Of a DNA stretch of 64,000 nt, positions 1-11,805 are shown one piece after another (position 1 is the first letter of the stretch; each line of letters starts with the position of its first letter). The notes beneath the pieces were generated by a model. The model worked only from the letters and a program-made list of their open reading frames with translations. It had not been told where the DNA came from and searched no databases. Source of the DNA: Lotus japonicus (lineage: Eukaryota > Streptophyta > Magnoliopsida > Fabales > Fabaceae); contig NC_080042.1 in the NCBI RefSeq assembly GCF_012489685.1, positions 46,304,066 through 46,368,065 of the forward strand, given 5' to 3'. The position numbers and the translations under genes were made by a program.

Positions 1-1130
1 GATTTAGGCAACACAAGACAATCCATTTCTGAAGGAGAAGAGTTGGTCGAAAGCTATCACTTATTATCTGAATGACCAAACTGAAGAAAGGAATAAAGCA
101 CGCGCTGAATTAATAAATCTTTAAATTCTTGTTCACCTAGGACATATGTTTTACACAATTTTCAAGACATTGTGTACAACATACAAACAACTATCATTAC
201 AGTTATATGTGCTCTTAAGTAAATAAAAAAAGTAAAACAAGTAAACACAAAGAATTGGTAACCCATTTCAGTGCAATGTCGCCTATGTGTGGAGGGTTTT
301 CACCCAAGAAAGGAAATCCACTATAAATAGTTTAGGTACACTCGGTCTTACAAGAACATTCCTTGCTCAACGCCTTACTACCTAATACTACCAAGTATAT
401 TTCTACTTAGTACTCCTCCTAAGTATGAGAGCCCCTCTCACTTTGTCTCAATCACTCACCATAGTGACTGAATTGTAACAACATAAAGATGATGAGATTA
501 CAACTCCACTAAACAAAACAACTCAGTGCTTTAGTTAACAATGACATCACTAGAGTTGATTTCAAATCACACACAATGAACTCACAAGATAAACTCTAAT
601 AACATAAGCAACACAACTCACAATCCACGCGCAACTAGGGTTTGTAGGTCTTCTTAAATATATGTTCTTCTGAAAGCCTGGTCTTCAATGGGGTGAGTCA
701 AATCTCATTTATACACTTTGTAGTTCATTGTTCTGTAAAAGTCTACAAAACCTTCTTGTGAGAAGAGAACCTGTAGAACCATACAGTCTTGAAAAAGATC
801 ACAGGAGCAGTCCTTATAAACTCGTTAGGAGGAGTCCTTATAAACTCATTAGGACGAGTCCTTATAAACTCGCTAGGAGGTTCCTGTTGAGGACTTGTTG
901 TAGGAAAAATCCTTGATACTTGTTACTGAAAACTTGGTTAAGCCAAGGACTGGACGTAGCCCCATCGTTTGTGGGCGAACCAGGATATATTGTTGTGTGC
1001 TTACTATCTATTTCTTTACCTCTTTTATATCCGCTGCATCAAACGATTGCGAAAACTCTTTCTAAATTTATATTCATTTGAAAACTCAATATAAGTTTTG
1101 TTCTATCCTAAGAACATAGAGATAGGGTAT
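1..1130 (-). repeat. Copia-type LTR-like remnant
   Basis: No gene is visible. The text resembles the LTR and adjoining sequence of plant Copia (SIRE/Maximus-type) elements: a GAATTGGTAACCCA-type block near 253 and a GACTGGACGTAG block near 948 are familiar from such LTRs. Neither a TSD nor a partner LTR is visible, because the window starts inside it. Strand is inferred only from the family resemblance. A short tandem repeat lies inside and is listed separately. Confidence 0.35.
804..875. repeat. Three-unit 24-bp tandem repeat
   Basis: Three consecutive 24-bp units (804-827, 828-851, 852-875) share the core TCCTTATAAACTC with few substitutions between units. It lies within the LTR-like remnant, where small tandem duplications are common. 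A short ORF runs through it by chance of period 24. Confidence 0.85.
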
Positions 1131-1139
1131 AGTACCTAA

Positions 1140-2161
1140 TGTGAGAGGATTGCGATGTGAGAACCTTAGAGAGAAAAAGTGTAACCTCTTAGAGAGAGGA
1201 TATAACTGAATTTCAAACTTGTTATTTCTCAAATGAGCTAAGAGTCCTTTACAATTGGTAGCCGCCTCTTATTTATAGGATTGGGGTTGGGCCTAGCGCC
1301 CCTGATCGTCCGTGGTGGGTCAGTTGGGCCTCTCGGGGGAGGCCCAAACTCCTTGACTCACTCACCGCCCTGGGAAAAGCGCCCCCGGGCGAGGGCTTCT
1401 GGTTCTCGCCCAGTCCACAAGACACCGAGCTTGAAGCATGAGAGTTAAGAGTGTCTTAATAATCAAAACTAACAAATGCCCAAACCTAGTGATTAAGAAT
1501 GATTGCCAAAATGGCATAGTAAGTAAAGCTAAAGCCAATCTTTGGTTCCCTTCACGAGCCCCTCCGAGTCCATGAGTCCACAGGTAGGCGCGACAACGCC
1601 TGGTTCTCTCGCCCCGACTCCAACTGTGATCGCCGTAAGTCACGGTGGCTTGACGTGTGTAGGCCACTTGTAACGCACTGAAGAAGTGCGAAGGTCAGTG
1701 AATCTGCAGAATCCCAACCGCTGCCCTCGAAACGTCCCCTCAAATCATGATAAAGCATGTTAATTTGAGTTTTAAACCAATCAGCTTCAGCCGTTGTAAC
1801 TTCCCATTTAATGCGCCGCTCCCACTTCCCCAAAATCCCTCAACTGCAATCATTCCTCTGCCATCATGGTGCACGATTCTCCACCTTCTCCCCACGTTCA
1901 TCAGCAACCATCCACAAAATTCCTCCACGGGTCTCCCCTCAGCAGCCACCCCCTTCCTATAAGGACGTTATTACCTCACGCTTCGCTTCTTTTACAACCT
2001 CAACTCCTAGCCACCCTCTTTGTTCAAAAAGGCCCTTCGACAAATTGCTACTCCGGCATCGACGACGCTCCTCTCGCCTCCCCCCATACCGGTGAGTCTC
2101 TAGAACCTCAAAAGTTGCTATCATTTCTTCCCTTTTACCCCAAACTTTGCGCTTTCCCCAA
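1140..2161 (-). other. LTR-like/untranslated part of a Tat-type element
   Basis: No coding sequence that I trust. The minus strand carries CCTATAAATAAGAGG (1267-1281), a TATA box-like site of the kind found in Ty3/gypsy LTR promoters, so this may be the 3' LTR region of the minus-strand gypsy element whose gag lies at 9072-10154. I found no matching second LTR to the right of gag, so neither the LTR call nor its limits are proven. The right-hand part leads into the start of the plus-strand antisense ORF at 2162. Confidence 0.3.
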
Positions 2162-2392
2162 ATGGCATCAAGACGCCGAATCAGGAGCTCCTCCCGTGGC
2201 GCTACCAACGCTACCCCGCTACGGTTCATTACTCCGGTCGACCTTCCCCCTCCTGGGGGAGTCCCTCTTGACAAGGAGGACATTACCACTTTCCGACTTA
2301 AGACCTGGGAATCTTTACCACCCCCCGCCCTTAGGGGTCTTCCGGCCGGAATGATTCCTAACCATTCGTCCTCCTTTGAGCAGTGGAAATAA
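2162..2392 (+). pseudogene. N-terminal piece of antisense ORF of Tat-type gypsy element
   Basis: The ATG at 2162 opens a 77-residue serine/arginine- then proline-rich peptide that stops at 2390-2392. From its position and strand I infer it is the beginning of the same antisense ORF whose larger part is at 3722-5603. The two are separated by a 1.24-kb non-coding insertion. Tat-lineage elements (Grande, RIRE2, Retand types) are known to carry an extra ORF on the opposite strand between pol and the 3' LTR, and orientation here fits. The peptide alone has no diagnostic motif, so it could be unrelated. Confidence 0.4.
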
Positions 2393-2473
2393 GTTTGTGA
2401 CCAGTCTTCGAGGTCCGGTGGTTTTTGCCACGAGAAGTCTGACGAACGCACTGTCGCGGGTGCGTGTCAAAGT

Positions 2474-3708
2474 AATCCTGCAACAAACTGATTAGTGCAG
2501 TACAAGGTGTAACACCAGGATCGTTCTTACCAGGACTAAAGTGAATTATAAACTGAATTTAGAGATAAAAGCCAGTAAAAAAGGTTGGTTGATTGATTAT
2601 CAAGCAGGAAAATAAAAGGTTGAATTATCACATGAGAGAAACGTTAACCTTCAGGTTATAATAATCATGTGCATCATACCTTCATCAATCACAATATATT
2701 AATTCAATTAATTATTGAAGTCTTTGAGTGGAAACTCAACTCACAATCGTGAGTTGGAAGCCTAGATCCTCTACCGGACGATCGCCCATAATTTGATTTG
2801 TTCAAGTTAAGAAAGAAACATCGCCCCCTCAAAGTACAAGAACAATCTAAAGAGTCAGAATCCTCAAAGCTAACAACCAATCGGTGTTAGAGATTTACGT
2901 ACCTTTTAGATCAACATTCACAATCGCTTCAACTGATTCACTCGCTTAGATAAAGAAATTAGAACGGAATATGACTTCAAATTCAGACGTCATGAACAAG
3001 GAAACATATTCAAGCATGAGTAAAGATCATAAATCAACTTTGAATAAAAATACGAATTACTATTAAGAACTGAACCTCAGGTATGCAAACACATGAAAAT
3101 TAATAACCCTAGGACTAACTGAAAGTTTAGCAAGCCATAACTAAAATAACGATTGCAAAAGAAAAGAGAAGATGAGGTGAGGTCCAAACAAGAGCCTCAA
3201 CTATCCTATTTATACTAGTAAATAAACTTACTAATCAAGTAACAATACTTATTATCTAAATCTTCTCTAAATCTTCACAAAATCGGGCCCAAGAGAGGAG
3301 TAAGCTGCTGAAGACTCAGGTGTTCGCGGGACCCACAAGAAGGCCGAATCTTCAATTAAGGTAAACATAAGAGTTGTATGCCTTTGAGTCAGCTTCGCGG
3401 ACCTTCAATAGGATCTTAATTCAGAGTTCTGTCGCCCAAGATATGATCATTTAAGTGCAGACTGTTCCAGACTCGCAGCATTAGTGGCAGCAACTTTCCA
3501 AAGCACTTATGACCAAGTTAGAGGCTGATTCTCGAACGGATATGAACATGAAAGTTGTAGGGCTTCACGTTATCTTTCCAACGACATATTACACGCCTCT
3601 TTTGGATCACTCTAACTCCATATTCAACCTGTTCTAGCAAAACAATAACAGAAACTAAAAGTGTAGAATTAAGCACATTTCTATGAATAATCCAAATAAG
3701 CACTAAGG
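2474..3708. mobile_element. Unclassified 1.24-kb insertion flanked by 8-bp direct repeat
   Basis: AT-rich non-coding sequence separates two parts of the antisense ORF. GTCAAAGT occurs exactly at both edges (2466-2473 and 3709-3716), as expected for a target-site duplication. No terminal inverted repeat or clear TG...CA LTR ends were found next to those 8-mers. Inner text near 2490-2530 resembles plant LTR sequence, so a solo LTR with misplaced edges is an alternative. No protein is encoded. Confidence 0.4.
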
Positions 3709-3721
3709 GTCAAAGTCCCTT

Positions 3722-5603
3722 GACAACATTCTTCACTACGGCGGCTGCTCGGCTTCCGAGCGTCCTTGGCTTCGCTGCCCTTACCGTGACGTAAAAGACC
3801 CTAATTTTTTCTATGTGCATGAGTACATGTTTACCAGTTTGGGGATCCGATTTCCCTTTTCCCCCTTTATTTGCTCCGTGCTGCGCAGCGTAAACGTCGC
3901 CCCGTCCCAACTTCACCTTAACAGCTGGGCCTTCCTGCGGTGCTTCGAAATCCTCTGCGACGCAATCCAGCAAGAGCCATAACCCTCTCATTTCTTTTAC
4001 TTCTATGGTGTGACCACCCAGCCATCGCCCCCTCGCAGTTGGGTCTCCCTGGTAGCCAGACCCAGCCGCCAACGCTTCAAACCCCTTTGGGTTACCGTTA
4101 CGGACGACCTTGCCCGCGGGTATTTCAAAATCGTGGTGTCCCACGAATATCCCGAAATCTTCACTTTAAGGGACGGCACCGCCCGCTCCCCTTTGTACTG
4201 GACCAAGGAGGCGTCCCAGATAGTCGACCCACCCGAGGGTTCTCTAACTCCCGAAGACAAGACTATTATCAGCTTCCTAGCCAGACTTCCGGTCCTAGAC
4301 TGCGCCCGAGTGATTGGTAAAGCCAAGATATCGTCAAATCCTGCCTATTTAGGTTTCCCGTCCTCCCCACGATTCGTTCTTTGCCCTTCACCCATTTTAT
4401 ACTCTCTTCAATCCTGCTGACTTTTCTTTGTTGCTACTTGATTCAGGGAAAATGAATTTTACCAGTGCAGACCTCTTGGTTGCTTTCGAGAAGAAGAAGG
4501 ACGACCCATTTCCCCCTCGTGTCAACCTGAAATGCGACAAGACACCGTCCCCATCTCAGTTAGGGGGCAAGGTCAAGAAACGAGCGTCGCAAAGTCCTAA
4601 CAAAGAGGCCTCTCAATTGTCTCCCAAGAGGCAACACAGCTCAACCACCAATTCTCCTACTGGCGGGGGGAATGTCCCGACTTCCGCCTCCAGCGAGCCC
4701 GGCGGACCTTCCAAGACTGTTCCAGCTCCTTCATCTGACGTTCGGGGCGAGCCAGTTAACAGGGCCTCCGCCGGCGGGACTATTGCCCTGCCGCACGCCG
4801 GGCAAAGCTCAAACCCCTCCGCGGGTTCGGCGCAGCCGCCGCCCCCAGATCACAAGCCACTCCAACCCCTGGTTCCCGGTAACCCGGGAATGCCAATTAG
4901 CCTCTCCTTCACGCCGGCGCAAGCTGTGAGGATGGATGATGTGGTTTAAAGGCAGGGCTTAGACAGAATGTCCGAGGGCGCCTTGGCGACACTGCTCCAT
5001 GCCTTCGATCACTACAAGTGGGTCATCAAAGATTCCAAAGTTTTGCGGCAAGAGGTGGCCCGCCTTGATGCTCTCAACTCTAAATCTGCTGAGGAGCGTA
5101 AGGTACTCCTGGCCAAGCTAGCTTCCCAAGAGGCCGCCTTGGTTGAGCAAATCAAGCGGTCTGAGGTTATCCTGGAGTTCCGTAACAAGAAGATCTCGAA
5201 ACTGGAGAATATGTTGGAGAAGTGCAAACAAGAAGCGCAACTAGAGTCCGAATCAAAAGAAGACTTGCTCGCCTCCAAAGACCAAACCATTTCTTCCTTG
5301 GGTGCGGAACTTAAGACCCTCCGTGCGGAAATGGTTAAGAAAGACGAGGCTTTGGTCGCTACAAAAAACCAAGCTCAATCTGACGCAACAGCCCTTGAAG
5401 AGAAACTAAGATCAGATGCGGCGGCAGCTGCTGTCTTTGAACGTGGTCGCGACTTCTTTCTTGCCAAGGCCCAAATTCAGCGCCTCCACTCCCAGCTGGA
5501 TCTTAGCCCCATGGGGGTGTTCAAGAAGACCAGTCACCTCTGCCGGATTGGTTGGTCCCGAGGATCCTCCGGGCTTTGTAGCCGAGCATTTCCTGGGCGA
5601 TGA
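3722..5603 (+). pseudogene. Antisense ORF of Tat-type gypsy element (plant transposon protein, PF04195-like), spliced, broken
   Basis: One frame is open from before 3722 to 4316 except for TAA at 3980-3982. The translation has the look of the 'putative gypsy type transposon' domain (VHEYMFTSLGIRFPFSPF, then LNSWAFLRCFEI, then FKIVVS and RSPLYWT). A canonical intron follows (4317-4446, GT...AG) and joins VIG to KMNFTSADLLVAF, a junction typical of this family. The second exon is Pro/Ser-rich to a TAA at 4947-4949, then reopens at 4968 with a long Lys/Glu/Ala coiled coil to about 5500. The C-terminus slips frame near 5516 (PEDPPGFVAEHFLG is in another frame). It lies antisense to the gag at 9072-10154, as in Tat elements. 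Function is unknown and the stops make it a pseudogene. Confidence 0.65.
4317..4446 (+). other. Intron of the antisense ORF
   Basis: Donor GGTAAAG and acceptor TTGATTCAG bound a 130-bp intron. Removing it joins the two reading frames in phase (a split Gly codon) and restores the conserved boundary before KMNFTSADLL. The splice is inferred from reading-frame continuity, with no transcript evidence. Confidence 0.6.
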
Positions 5604-6014
5604 ACATGTGGAGCAAGACAGAAAACATTAATATCCCTTAGATTAGTTATGTAATAGCAATTTATGATTATTATTTTGAAGGACAACGCTTGCAATTCTT
5701 TTGTTTTCTTTTAACGAGAACAATTGTTTTGATCGCCCTTTTTCCCCCTTTGCGCATCGCCTCGCCATGTTTTGCTGCCTGTTCGTTCGTTTTCATTTTC
5801 TATTAAAACTGCCTGAATTTCTTCTTCCAACAATCCTAAGGCGCTTCGGTCTGGGCCGCGAACGTGCAGGTAAACAGATCTATAAATTTCTTACCTTCAT
5901 TCCCAAAGCGCCTCGTTCTCCCTTCCTAACGAAGTGTTTACCACCGGCCAAAGAATTAATGGCTGATGATAGTTTCCAGTTTCCAGGCAATAACTTTATG
6001 ATACCGTTCTTAGA

Positions 6015-6023
6015 TATAAATAG
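6015..6023 (+). promoter_or_regulatory. TATA box-like site
   Basis: TATAAATAG lies about 55 bp upstream of the ATG of the small ORF at 6076. Spacing would suit a short 5' leader, but no other promoter element is evident and the area is transposon-derived. Confidence 0.35.
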
Positions 6024-6075
6024 CAGTAGTTGCACCACTTTCGATCTTCAAAATATCAATAATCTTTCCTGAGAG

Positions 6076-6477
6076 ATGGCATCCATGGAGACTTTATTGA
6101 GCATTCTGAGAGAAGAAGTCTTCGAGCAAGATTTGTACTGCGCATTCAGGATGAAGACGACTGACAACCAGCGTGTCAGAAGGTTGACATGTCTCTTGCT
6201 GGCGAAGAATCCAGATCCTATGTTGGAGGCTGGGCTTCGTATTTTCATGGATTTTTCAGACGAAATGTGGGACCTTTTGGAGCGCAGTTTAGAGGTGGAC
6301 ATGTTGATATGTGGTATTAAGATCTCACTGTCAGAGAGTGATGAGGAAAAAAAGGAAGAAAGGGAGGAGATCATAGCGGACTTGGCTCCACTGAAGACTC
6401 AAAGGAAGAGTCTTGACCCGGACCTGACTGTCATCCGCCGTCGATACAACAGAATAAGGGAGACCCCACCATTTTAA
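6076..6477 (+). CDS. Hypothetical 133-residue protein
   Basis: An uninterrupted ORF from ATG 6076 to TAA 6475-6477. The product is highly charged and probably helical. The first half is hydrophobic/acidic (FMDFSDEMWDLLERSLEV) and the second half has a Glu/Lys cluster (SESDEEKKEEREE). I recognise no family. It sits between the antisense ORF and the decayed gypsy gag, on the same strand as the antisense ORF, so it may be an accessory ORF of the element or a captured fragment. A TATA-like box lies just upstream and a GAAT microsatellite follows. Real expression is uncertain. Confidence 0.35.
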   Translation: MASMETLLSILREEVFEQDLYCAFRMKTTDNQRVRRLTCLLLAKNPDPMLEAGLRIFMDFSDEMWDLLERSLEVDMLICGIKISLSESDEEKKEEREEIIADLAPLKTQRKSLDPDLTVIRRRYNRIRETPPF

Positions 6478-6524
6478 ATGTAACTCAAATATATCCAATG
6501 AATAAGATGACTTTGCTTTATCTT

Positions 6525-6593
6525 TAATAAATGAATGAGCAAGTAAATAGTGAATGAATGAACGAATGAATGAATGAATGAATGAGTGAGCGA
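6525..6593. repeat. (GAAT)n microsatellite, imperfect
   Basis: Repeated GAAT/GAAC tetranucleotides, best preserved at 6553-6585, follow the small ORF. A simple sequence repeat with point changes at both ends. Confidence 0.85.
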
Positions 6594-6599
6594 GTCTGG

Positions 6600-7615
6600 C
6601 GACCGGTCACGTGTCTTGCCATACGTTATATCGCCATTTCACGCATGTCTCCAATGCTTAAGTTTGAGTTTCGTTTAGCGACATTGAGGGTGTGTTGGTT
6701 TTAACTAGGACTTTTGCTCAGTTTTGAACCGAGGCTTTGTACACACACTTTTCCCGTAAGATTAGGTGTCGCCCCACCAGCCTTATTAGGCGGGGACTTA
6801 CGGTGGCTCGAGACCCAATGGCCATGTGGGTTGCCCAAGGCTTAGCCTAATTAAAAATGCTCGCCCATGTTTTGGGGAGGCTTGTACTCGCCCATATTTC
6901 GGGGAGGTTCTTGGGATAAGAAGCTTATCCGCACACGTCGCCAACAGGTGGCAGCGGTTCGCGTCGGACTTTCCGGAGCGATCCCCAGACATTAAGGTCG
7001 TGTTGGGATCGCCACCTTCAGGGAATATTTCCCACCGGGCGACCGTTTCAATTTAGTTGAAAGTTCGGAGTATTACTGAGAATATCCTTTTGTATTTGAT
7101 TGTAAAATAGATTTTACACTTGAGGGATGCCTCATTAAAAAACTCCCGTGGTGGAGAAAAAGAGTGCATCTTTATTTTTGTCCTAATTCTTGCTTTTTCT
7201 CGCCGCGCCCCTGCTCCATCTTCTGCCCACCCCGATCAGAGCACCACGCCGAACTCCCTATCCTTCAAACCTGATGTGCTTACTTCCTCCTCTTGGTTCT
7301 TGTGAAGCCAGTCCCTTCGCCAGACCGTCCCGTGGTAAAGAGGATCCTCTTCTAACTCGCCTCTTTATTTGCCGCGCTTAGCTGGCCTTGAAGGTTTAAA
7401 AACCGCCGATCCCAATGGCCTCCAGTATCCTGCCTTTCCCTTTTTCTTGCTCTCGCGACGGCGCGCTCAGTTCCGCTTTCGCCCCTTCTCTGGTTTGCCC
7501 TGGGGTTGCTCAAATGCTCTCCATCCGTTTTACTCGACGCCTCCCTGTTTTAGATTCGCTCGAGTCACATCTTGCGTTACCACCCCTTTTACTCTGCTCT
7601 CCTCCTGGCCCGTGC
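6600..7615. other. No gene recognised; transposon-derived spacer
   Basis: GC-rich text with several short overlapping ORFs on both strands, none with a family signature. It lies where the RT, RNase H and integrase of the minus-strand Tat-type element would be expected, so I read it as sequence left after their loss, or as untranslated element sequence. Confidence 0.4.
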
Positions 7616-8038
7616 TTAAAAGAGCTGGCTTCCTAAACCTGGGCAAACCCCAGAGTGTTGCATCTTTCTGACTCCAATTAAAGAGGTCAAAATTGTCCTC
7701 ACCAGTTTCTCTAGACGCTTTTCTTGGCTAGCCGTGAGCCTGGGCTCAATCGCCAGCACTCCTCTGCTAAATTTGTACATTTCCAGGTCCCCGATTATGT
7801 TCACCCAGCGTTCCTCAGCATGGGCATCAGTGAACTGCCCATCTTTTCCCGTCCTACCGTCTAACCTTCTCTGACCTTGGCTGTTCCTTAGTCTCTCGCT
7901 CTTCCGAGCAACCATCTGCTCCAATCTCCCTACACCGTTTCGCCCTTGGCCTTGAAAGCCCTGCTGGCCTTGACCCCCTTTCAAGATCTCGATCTCGTGG
8001 CATCTGTGTCCATCACTAACTCCCTTCTTTCCATACAT
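7616..8038 (-). pseudogene. Remnant downstream of gypsy protease
   Basis: A 140-residue minus-strand ORF immediately past the protease ORF. The N-terminal half is Gly/Gln-rich. The C-terminal half (LTASQEKRLEKLVRTILTS) resembles the linker that precedes reverse transcriptase in Ty3/gypsy elements, where a helix of this kind leads into RT. No RT motif follows, so the element appears truncated here. Assignment is by position and weak resemblance only. Confidence 0.35.
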
Positions 8039-8074
8039 ACTAAGGCAATTATTATAGCATTATATCGCCCTTCG

Positions 8075-8950
8075 CTATTCCACCACGATCTTTCCCACCT
8101 TACCACAGATTAGTGGGTACTTCACCGCTAGGTGAGCCGTCGAAATTACTGCGCATAGGCGGTTTATAGTATTCCGCCCGATGATGACATTGTATGACGC
8201 CACAACCTGCAATACCAAATACCTTACACGCAAAAGCTTGGCGTTCTCGTCTATTCCAAAGATCGTGTCTAAATCCAGGTAGCGATGCACCCAGACCTGC
8301 TCTCCCGAAAAACCTACCAGAGTCCCAGTGTACAGTGTCAGGTCCTTATCTGTTAGTCCCAATTGCTCGAATGCATCGCCGTAAATAATGTCTGCAGAAG
8401 TTCCCTGGTCCAAAAGTACTCTTCGCACATTAAAGTTATTGATTCTTAACATTACCACCACGAGATCATCCTTGTGTGTCTTAATTCCCCCGAAATCTGC
8501 CGATGATATCACTATGTCCGGGTGATGAAAACCGAATGGAGTCACATACTCTTGCACTGATATTACCGCTCTTGCATGCCTACGCCTCGCCGAGGGTGTG
8601 TCACCGCCTCCACCGAAACCCCCGACGATTGTATTTACCGTCCCCACTGGTGGTTCGAGATCTTTGTTGAAGGTTTCTTCAGGTCCCTTCCACCTTGTCG
8701 TCAAGGTTTCTTTCTCATCCGTCGTTGGCGTTCGTTGGTGGTCGTCCCGCCTGGGCTTGCCCTGTTGGCCTTTGCCTGGCACGTGGTCAGTCATTTGCGA
8801 TCGTCCTACCTTGATCAATCTCCCGATCTCGCCTTTCAGCGTGAAATAGTCGCTGGTGTCATGTCTCGCCGAGAGGTGATACTCGCACCATTTAGCTCTT
8901 CCTACCGCCCCCCGCCGCGAACTAATTCCTGCTCTAGTTCCTAACTGCAT
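8075..8950 (-). pseudogene. Ty3/gypsy (Tat-type) gag C-terminus and aspartic protease
   Basis: A 291-residue ORF. Residues about 23-45 (CEYHLSARHDTSDYFTL) are a decayed Cys/His knuckle of the CxxH...H..C kind seen in Tat/Athila gag-pol. Residues about 175-285 form a retropepsin-like domain with LLDQGTSADIIY as the active-site loop (the usual form in this clade is D-x-G-S-S-A-D) and VIIGRNTINRLCAV as the C-terminal core strand. It follows the gag ORF at 9072-10154 in a different frame, so a frameshift has separated them. RT, RNase H and integrase are absent downstream. Confidence 0.75.
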
Positions 8951-9071
8951 GTGTCGCCTTTACCTCCCGGAGCAGCTTCGTCAATTCCGCATTCGGGTCC
9001 CTCTATGCCCCTTCAGGCCGGCGAGGGCCGGGTTGCCATGGGCGGCGATGCTCGAGTTTTTCTTTTTTCGA

Positions 9072-10154
9072 CTAAAGTTGCGCCTCGACAAGTTCTTCCG
9101 TATGGGTGACCTTCTTATCCTTCCGCGTACGGCTCTTTTCCTTTTTCCACCCTTGTCTCTTCGTCGATCTCACGTCCCTTTGCTCGCCGACCTTTTCCGC
9201 CCTCGCCCGCTTCCTCTTAAACGCGTCGTCCTCTTCATCTAGTTTGTAGGTATTCGCCCGGGCTCGAACTTCCGTCATCGAGCATGCTGGCTTCCTACTC
9301 AACTTGTTGTTCGGCTTACCCGACAACAGTCCATTTTTTAAGGCGCGGGCGCAGGCCTGTGGCTCCATCTCCTCGATCTTCACAGATGCAGCACAATACC
9401 ACTTCATATATTGCTTCAAGGTTTCTCGCTCCAACTGACAGACATTGTACAGATCGTTGATTGTAACCTGCTTGATCTTGCTCGCGGAGAATTGGAGGAG
9501 GAACTTGGTCGAGAAATCACGGAATTTCACTATGGATCCCCGAGGCAAAGTCGTGAACCAATCCATCGTTGTGCCTTTGAATGTGGATGGAAACATCCTG
9601 CACTTCACCGCATCGGAAGCTGCGCTTATCACTATCTTCGTACTAAAGTAAAGTAAATGGTCTTTTGGATCAGTTCCTCCACTGTACGCTTCCAAAGCAA
9701 GGCTCTTCATGTTGTCTGGGATGGCCACTTCCCTCACTGCCGTGGAGAACGGTTCAAACTCCGCGACGGCCTCTGCTTCGCGTTCTCCTTCGTCTTGCCG
9801 CTCGAGGCGATAATACTCTAATTGTTCCTGCAAATAATCATTTCGCTGCCGTATGTCATCAATATTGCGAGTTAGGCGCCTCCAAACTCCGTCAGCGATC
9901 GGAGCCTGAGGTAGCGATGGTCCATCCCCAGAGACTTCTTGGAATCCCTGTCGCTCCGGTGAGGGCGGTGGAGAGGGAAACGGAAGCGTCGGAGAAAGAG
10001 GAGGAGGCGGCGGTGAAGGCGTAGGAGGAGTCGATTGCTCAGGTTGTCCGCGACGAACCTCTTCTCGGCGCGGCCTTCCTCTTACATGGCGCGGTGGTGA
10101 ACCGCGTCGCTGCTCCAGTTCTCCGTCGCGTCGTCGACGACGTGTCTCCATCAA
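9072..10154 (-). pseudogene. Ty3/gypsy (Tat-type) gag
   Basis: A 360-residue ORF. The N-terminus is Arg-rich, residues about 35-75 are proline-rich, and a predicted coiled coil covers NIDDIRQRNDYLQEQLEYY. A retrotrans_gag-type capsid core follows at about 145-290 (AYSGGTDPKDHLLYF, then TMDWFTTLPRGSI, then SFxD-like FRDFSTKFLLQF and QLERETLKQYMKWY). The tail is Lys/Arg-rich. It would assemble the element's virus-like particle. It is separated by a frameshift from the protease ORF, and no primer-binding site or 5' LTR is evident beyond 10154. Confidence 0.75.
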
Positions 10155-11552
10155 ATACCGATCACAAACTTAGGAATTTGGCCGGAAATACGAAAATCAA
10201 AGGAAATTCTACAGAAAATCAAACTTCTCTCAACGAAATCACAATCCACGTAGTCCGGGAATCGAAAATTTTCTTTAATTTTTCTGATAATAAATTGACG
10301 GAGAAAGTTTTATCTTTAATTTTATTTTAGTGTTGTTTGTTATTTAGATGTGTTGTTGGTTTCATTAAAGAGGCCAAAGTGAAAAGGACATCAATACCAA
10401 TATTATAGAATAGATGAAATCTGGGCTACTGCAGAATCAGTATATATTTCAAATTGCCAGTACATTGAAGAAGCATGAGCAAGCATTGTAATAAACTATA
10501 AAGCTTTTCTAGTTCTCGGAAATATTAATAACTTCTCAAACAAATTGCACAAACTAAATTTTTATACACACTTCTTCTGTATATCTGTAGTTCATACTAT
10601 CTGAAGGAGCATGGCAAGAAAATTATTTTCTTAGTCATATATTTTCTCTTTCATTCTTGTATAGCTTCTGTGTAGCATTTGTTCTCAAACATTTAATAAA
10701 AAAGAATACTCGAGAATGCCAAGAGCTTAATTGGTCTACTATTACCTCTTAAGGAGAATCTAAGTAGAAACCTCTTTACTCATTGGAAAAAGAATACTTA
10801 TAAGAGAAGAATATATTTTAGAATACTTGCTTGATAGCGGTGACTAATCTGCTAGTCGCAGGTGTGCACGCGAAGCATTAAAATTTGGCCCCAAATTTGA
10901 TCCATTCCCATAACGGTGATCTAACCCGCAAGCTCATGGTTAAGGGGTGAGTAAGAAACTTGTGGTTACTATTTTTTATTTTGAATCAAAATAAATATTA
11001 TTTTGTGCATTGCACGTGCATTACAAGAGTCACTAAATTTAAACAAAAATGTCATTTGTTAGGAAGTAACCACTCCACAAATTTCAGGAACCGGTTTTTT
11101 ACCATTGTTCAGATTCAAAAAGAGAATAATTTTATTACGAAGTGATTCTGCAAGAGAAAAGAATGAAAGATTGTTATAATATAACATATTCAATAAAAAT
11201 CTAATGCTTTCTTTTTTAGAAGCAATTATTACATTATTTCCGTACGAATAATTACTACAAATATAAAGTATTATAATAACTAATCCAATATTATCAATAA
11301 TTTAAATAATATTTATTATCTTTTCTGAATTTCATATTTGAGCTAATAAAAATAATTTACCTAACTTATTTACAAAACAGTCATGTATAAAAAATATGTT
11401 ATTTATTTGATTTAAGCAAAACTTATATTTTTATACAACATGGAAAATAATTTTCTCTGGACTTTGGATATTAATAGAGTTGCATACATTTTGTCCATAT
11501 AAAACTTGTATCCATATGTAGTATTATAAGTTAAGTAAAATAAAAAATTATA
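10155..11552. other. AT-rich sequence, no gene recognised
   Basis: About 1.4 kb of AT-rich text. I see no supported ORF, no RNA gene and no paired repeats. The first 150 bp are presumably 5' untranslated sequence of the minus-strand gag. The rest may be host intergenic DNA or unrecognised repeat. Confidence 0.5.
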
Positions 11553-11805
11553 GGCTAAAAAGCATTTTTGGCCCCTGATGTTTCAAGTTTGTGCAAATTC
11601 TGCCCCTATCTATTTTTGTCGATGTTTTCAAACAGTGCACCGTCTACCCCTGACGGAGGGGTAGACGGTGCACTGTTTGAAAACATGAGGGGTAGACGAT
11701 GCACTGTTTGAAAACATGAGGGGTAGAAACATCGACAAAAATAGAGTAGGGGCAGAATTTGCACAAACTTGAAACATCAGGGGCCAAAAGTGCATTTTAG
11801 CAGCC
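11553..11805. mobile_element. Mutator-like fold-back MITE
   Basis: A 253-bp element whose halves are near-complete inverted repeats (left arm begins GGCTAAAAAGCATTTTTGG, right arm ends with the complement of GGCTGCTAAAATGCACTTTTGG). Its perfect 9-bp TSD AAAATTATA lies at 11544-11552 and 11806-11814. A 9-bp TSD is the mark of Mutator superfamily transposition. The right arm carries an internal tandem duplication of a unit containing TGCACTGTTTGAAAACAT. No protein is encoded. Confidence 0.85.

Noticed and set aside
1362..2451. Overlapping ORFs on both strands in the GC-rich part near the left end
   Set aside because: No family signature, mutual overlap and high GC explain them as chance ORFs.
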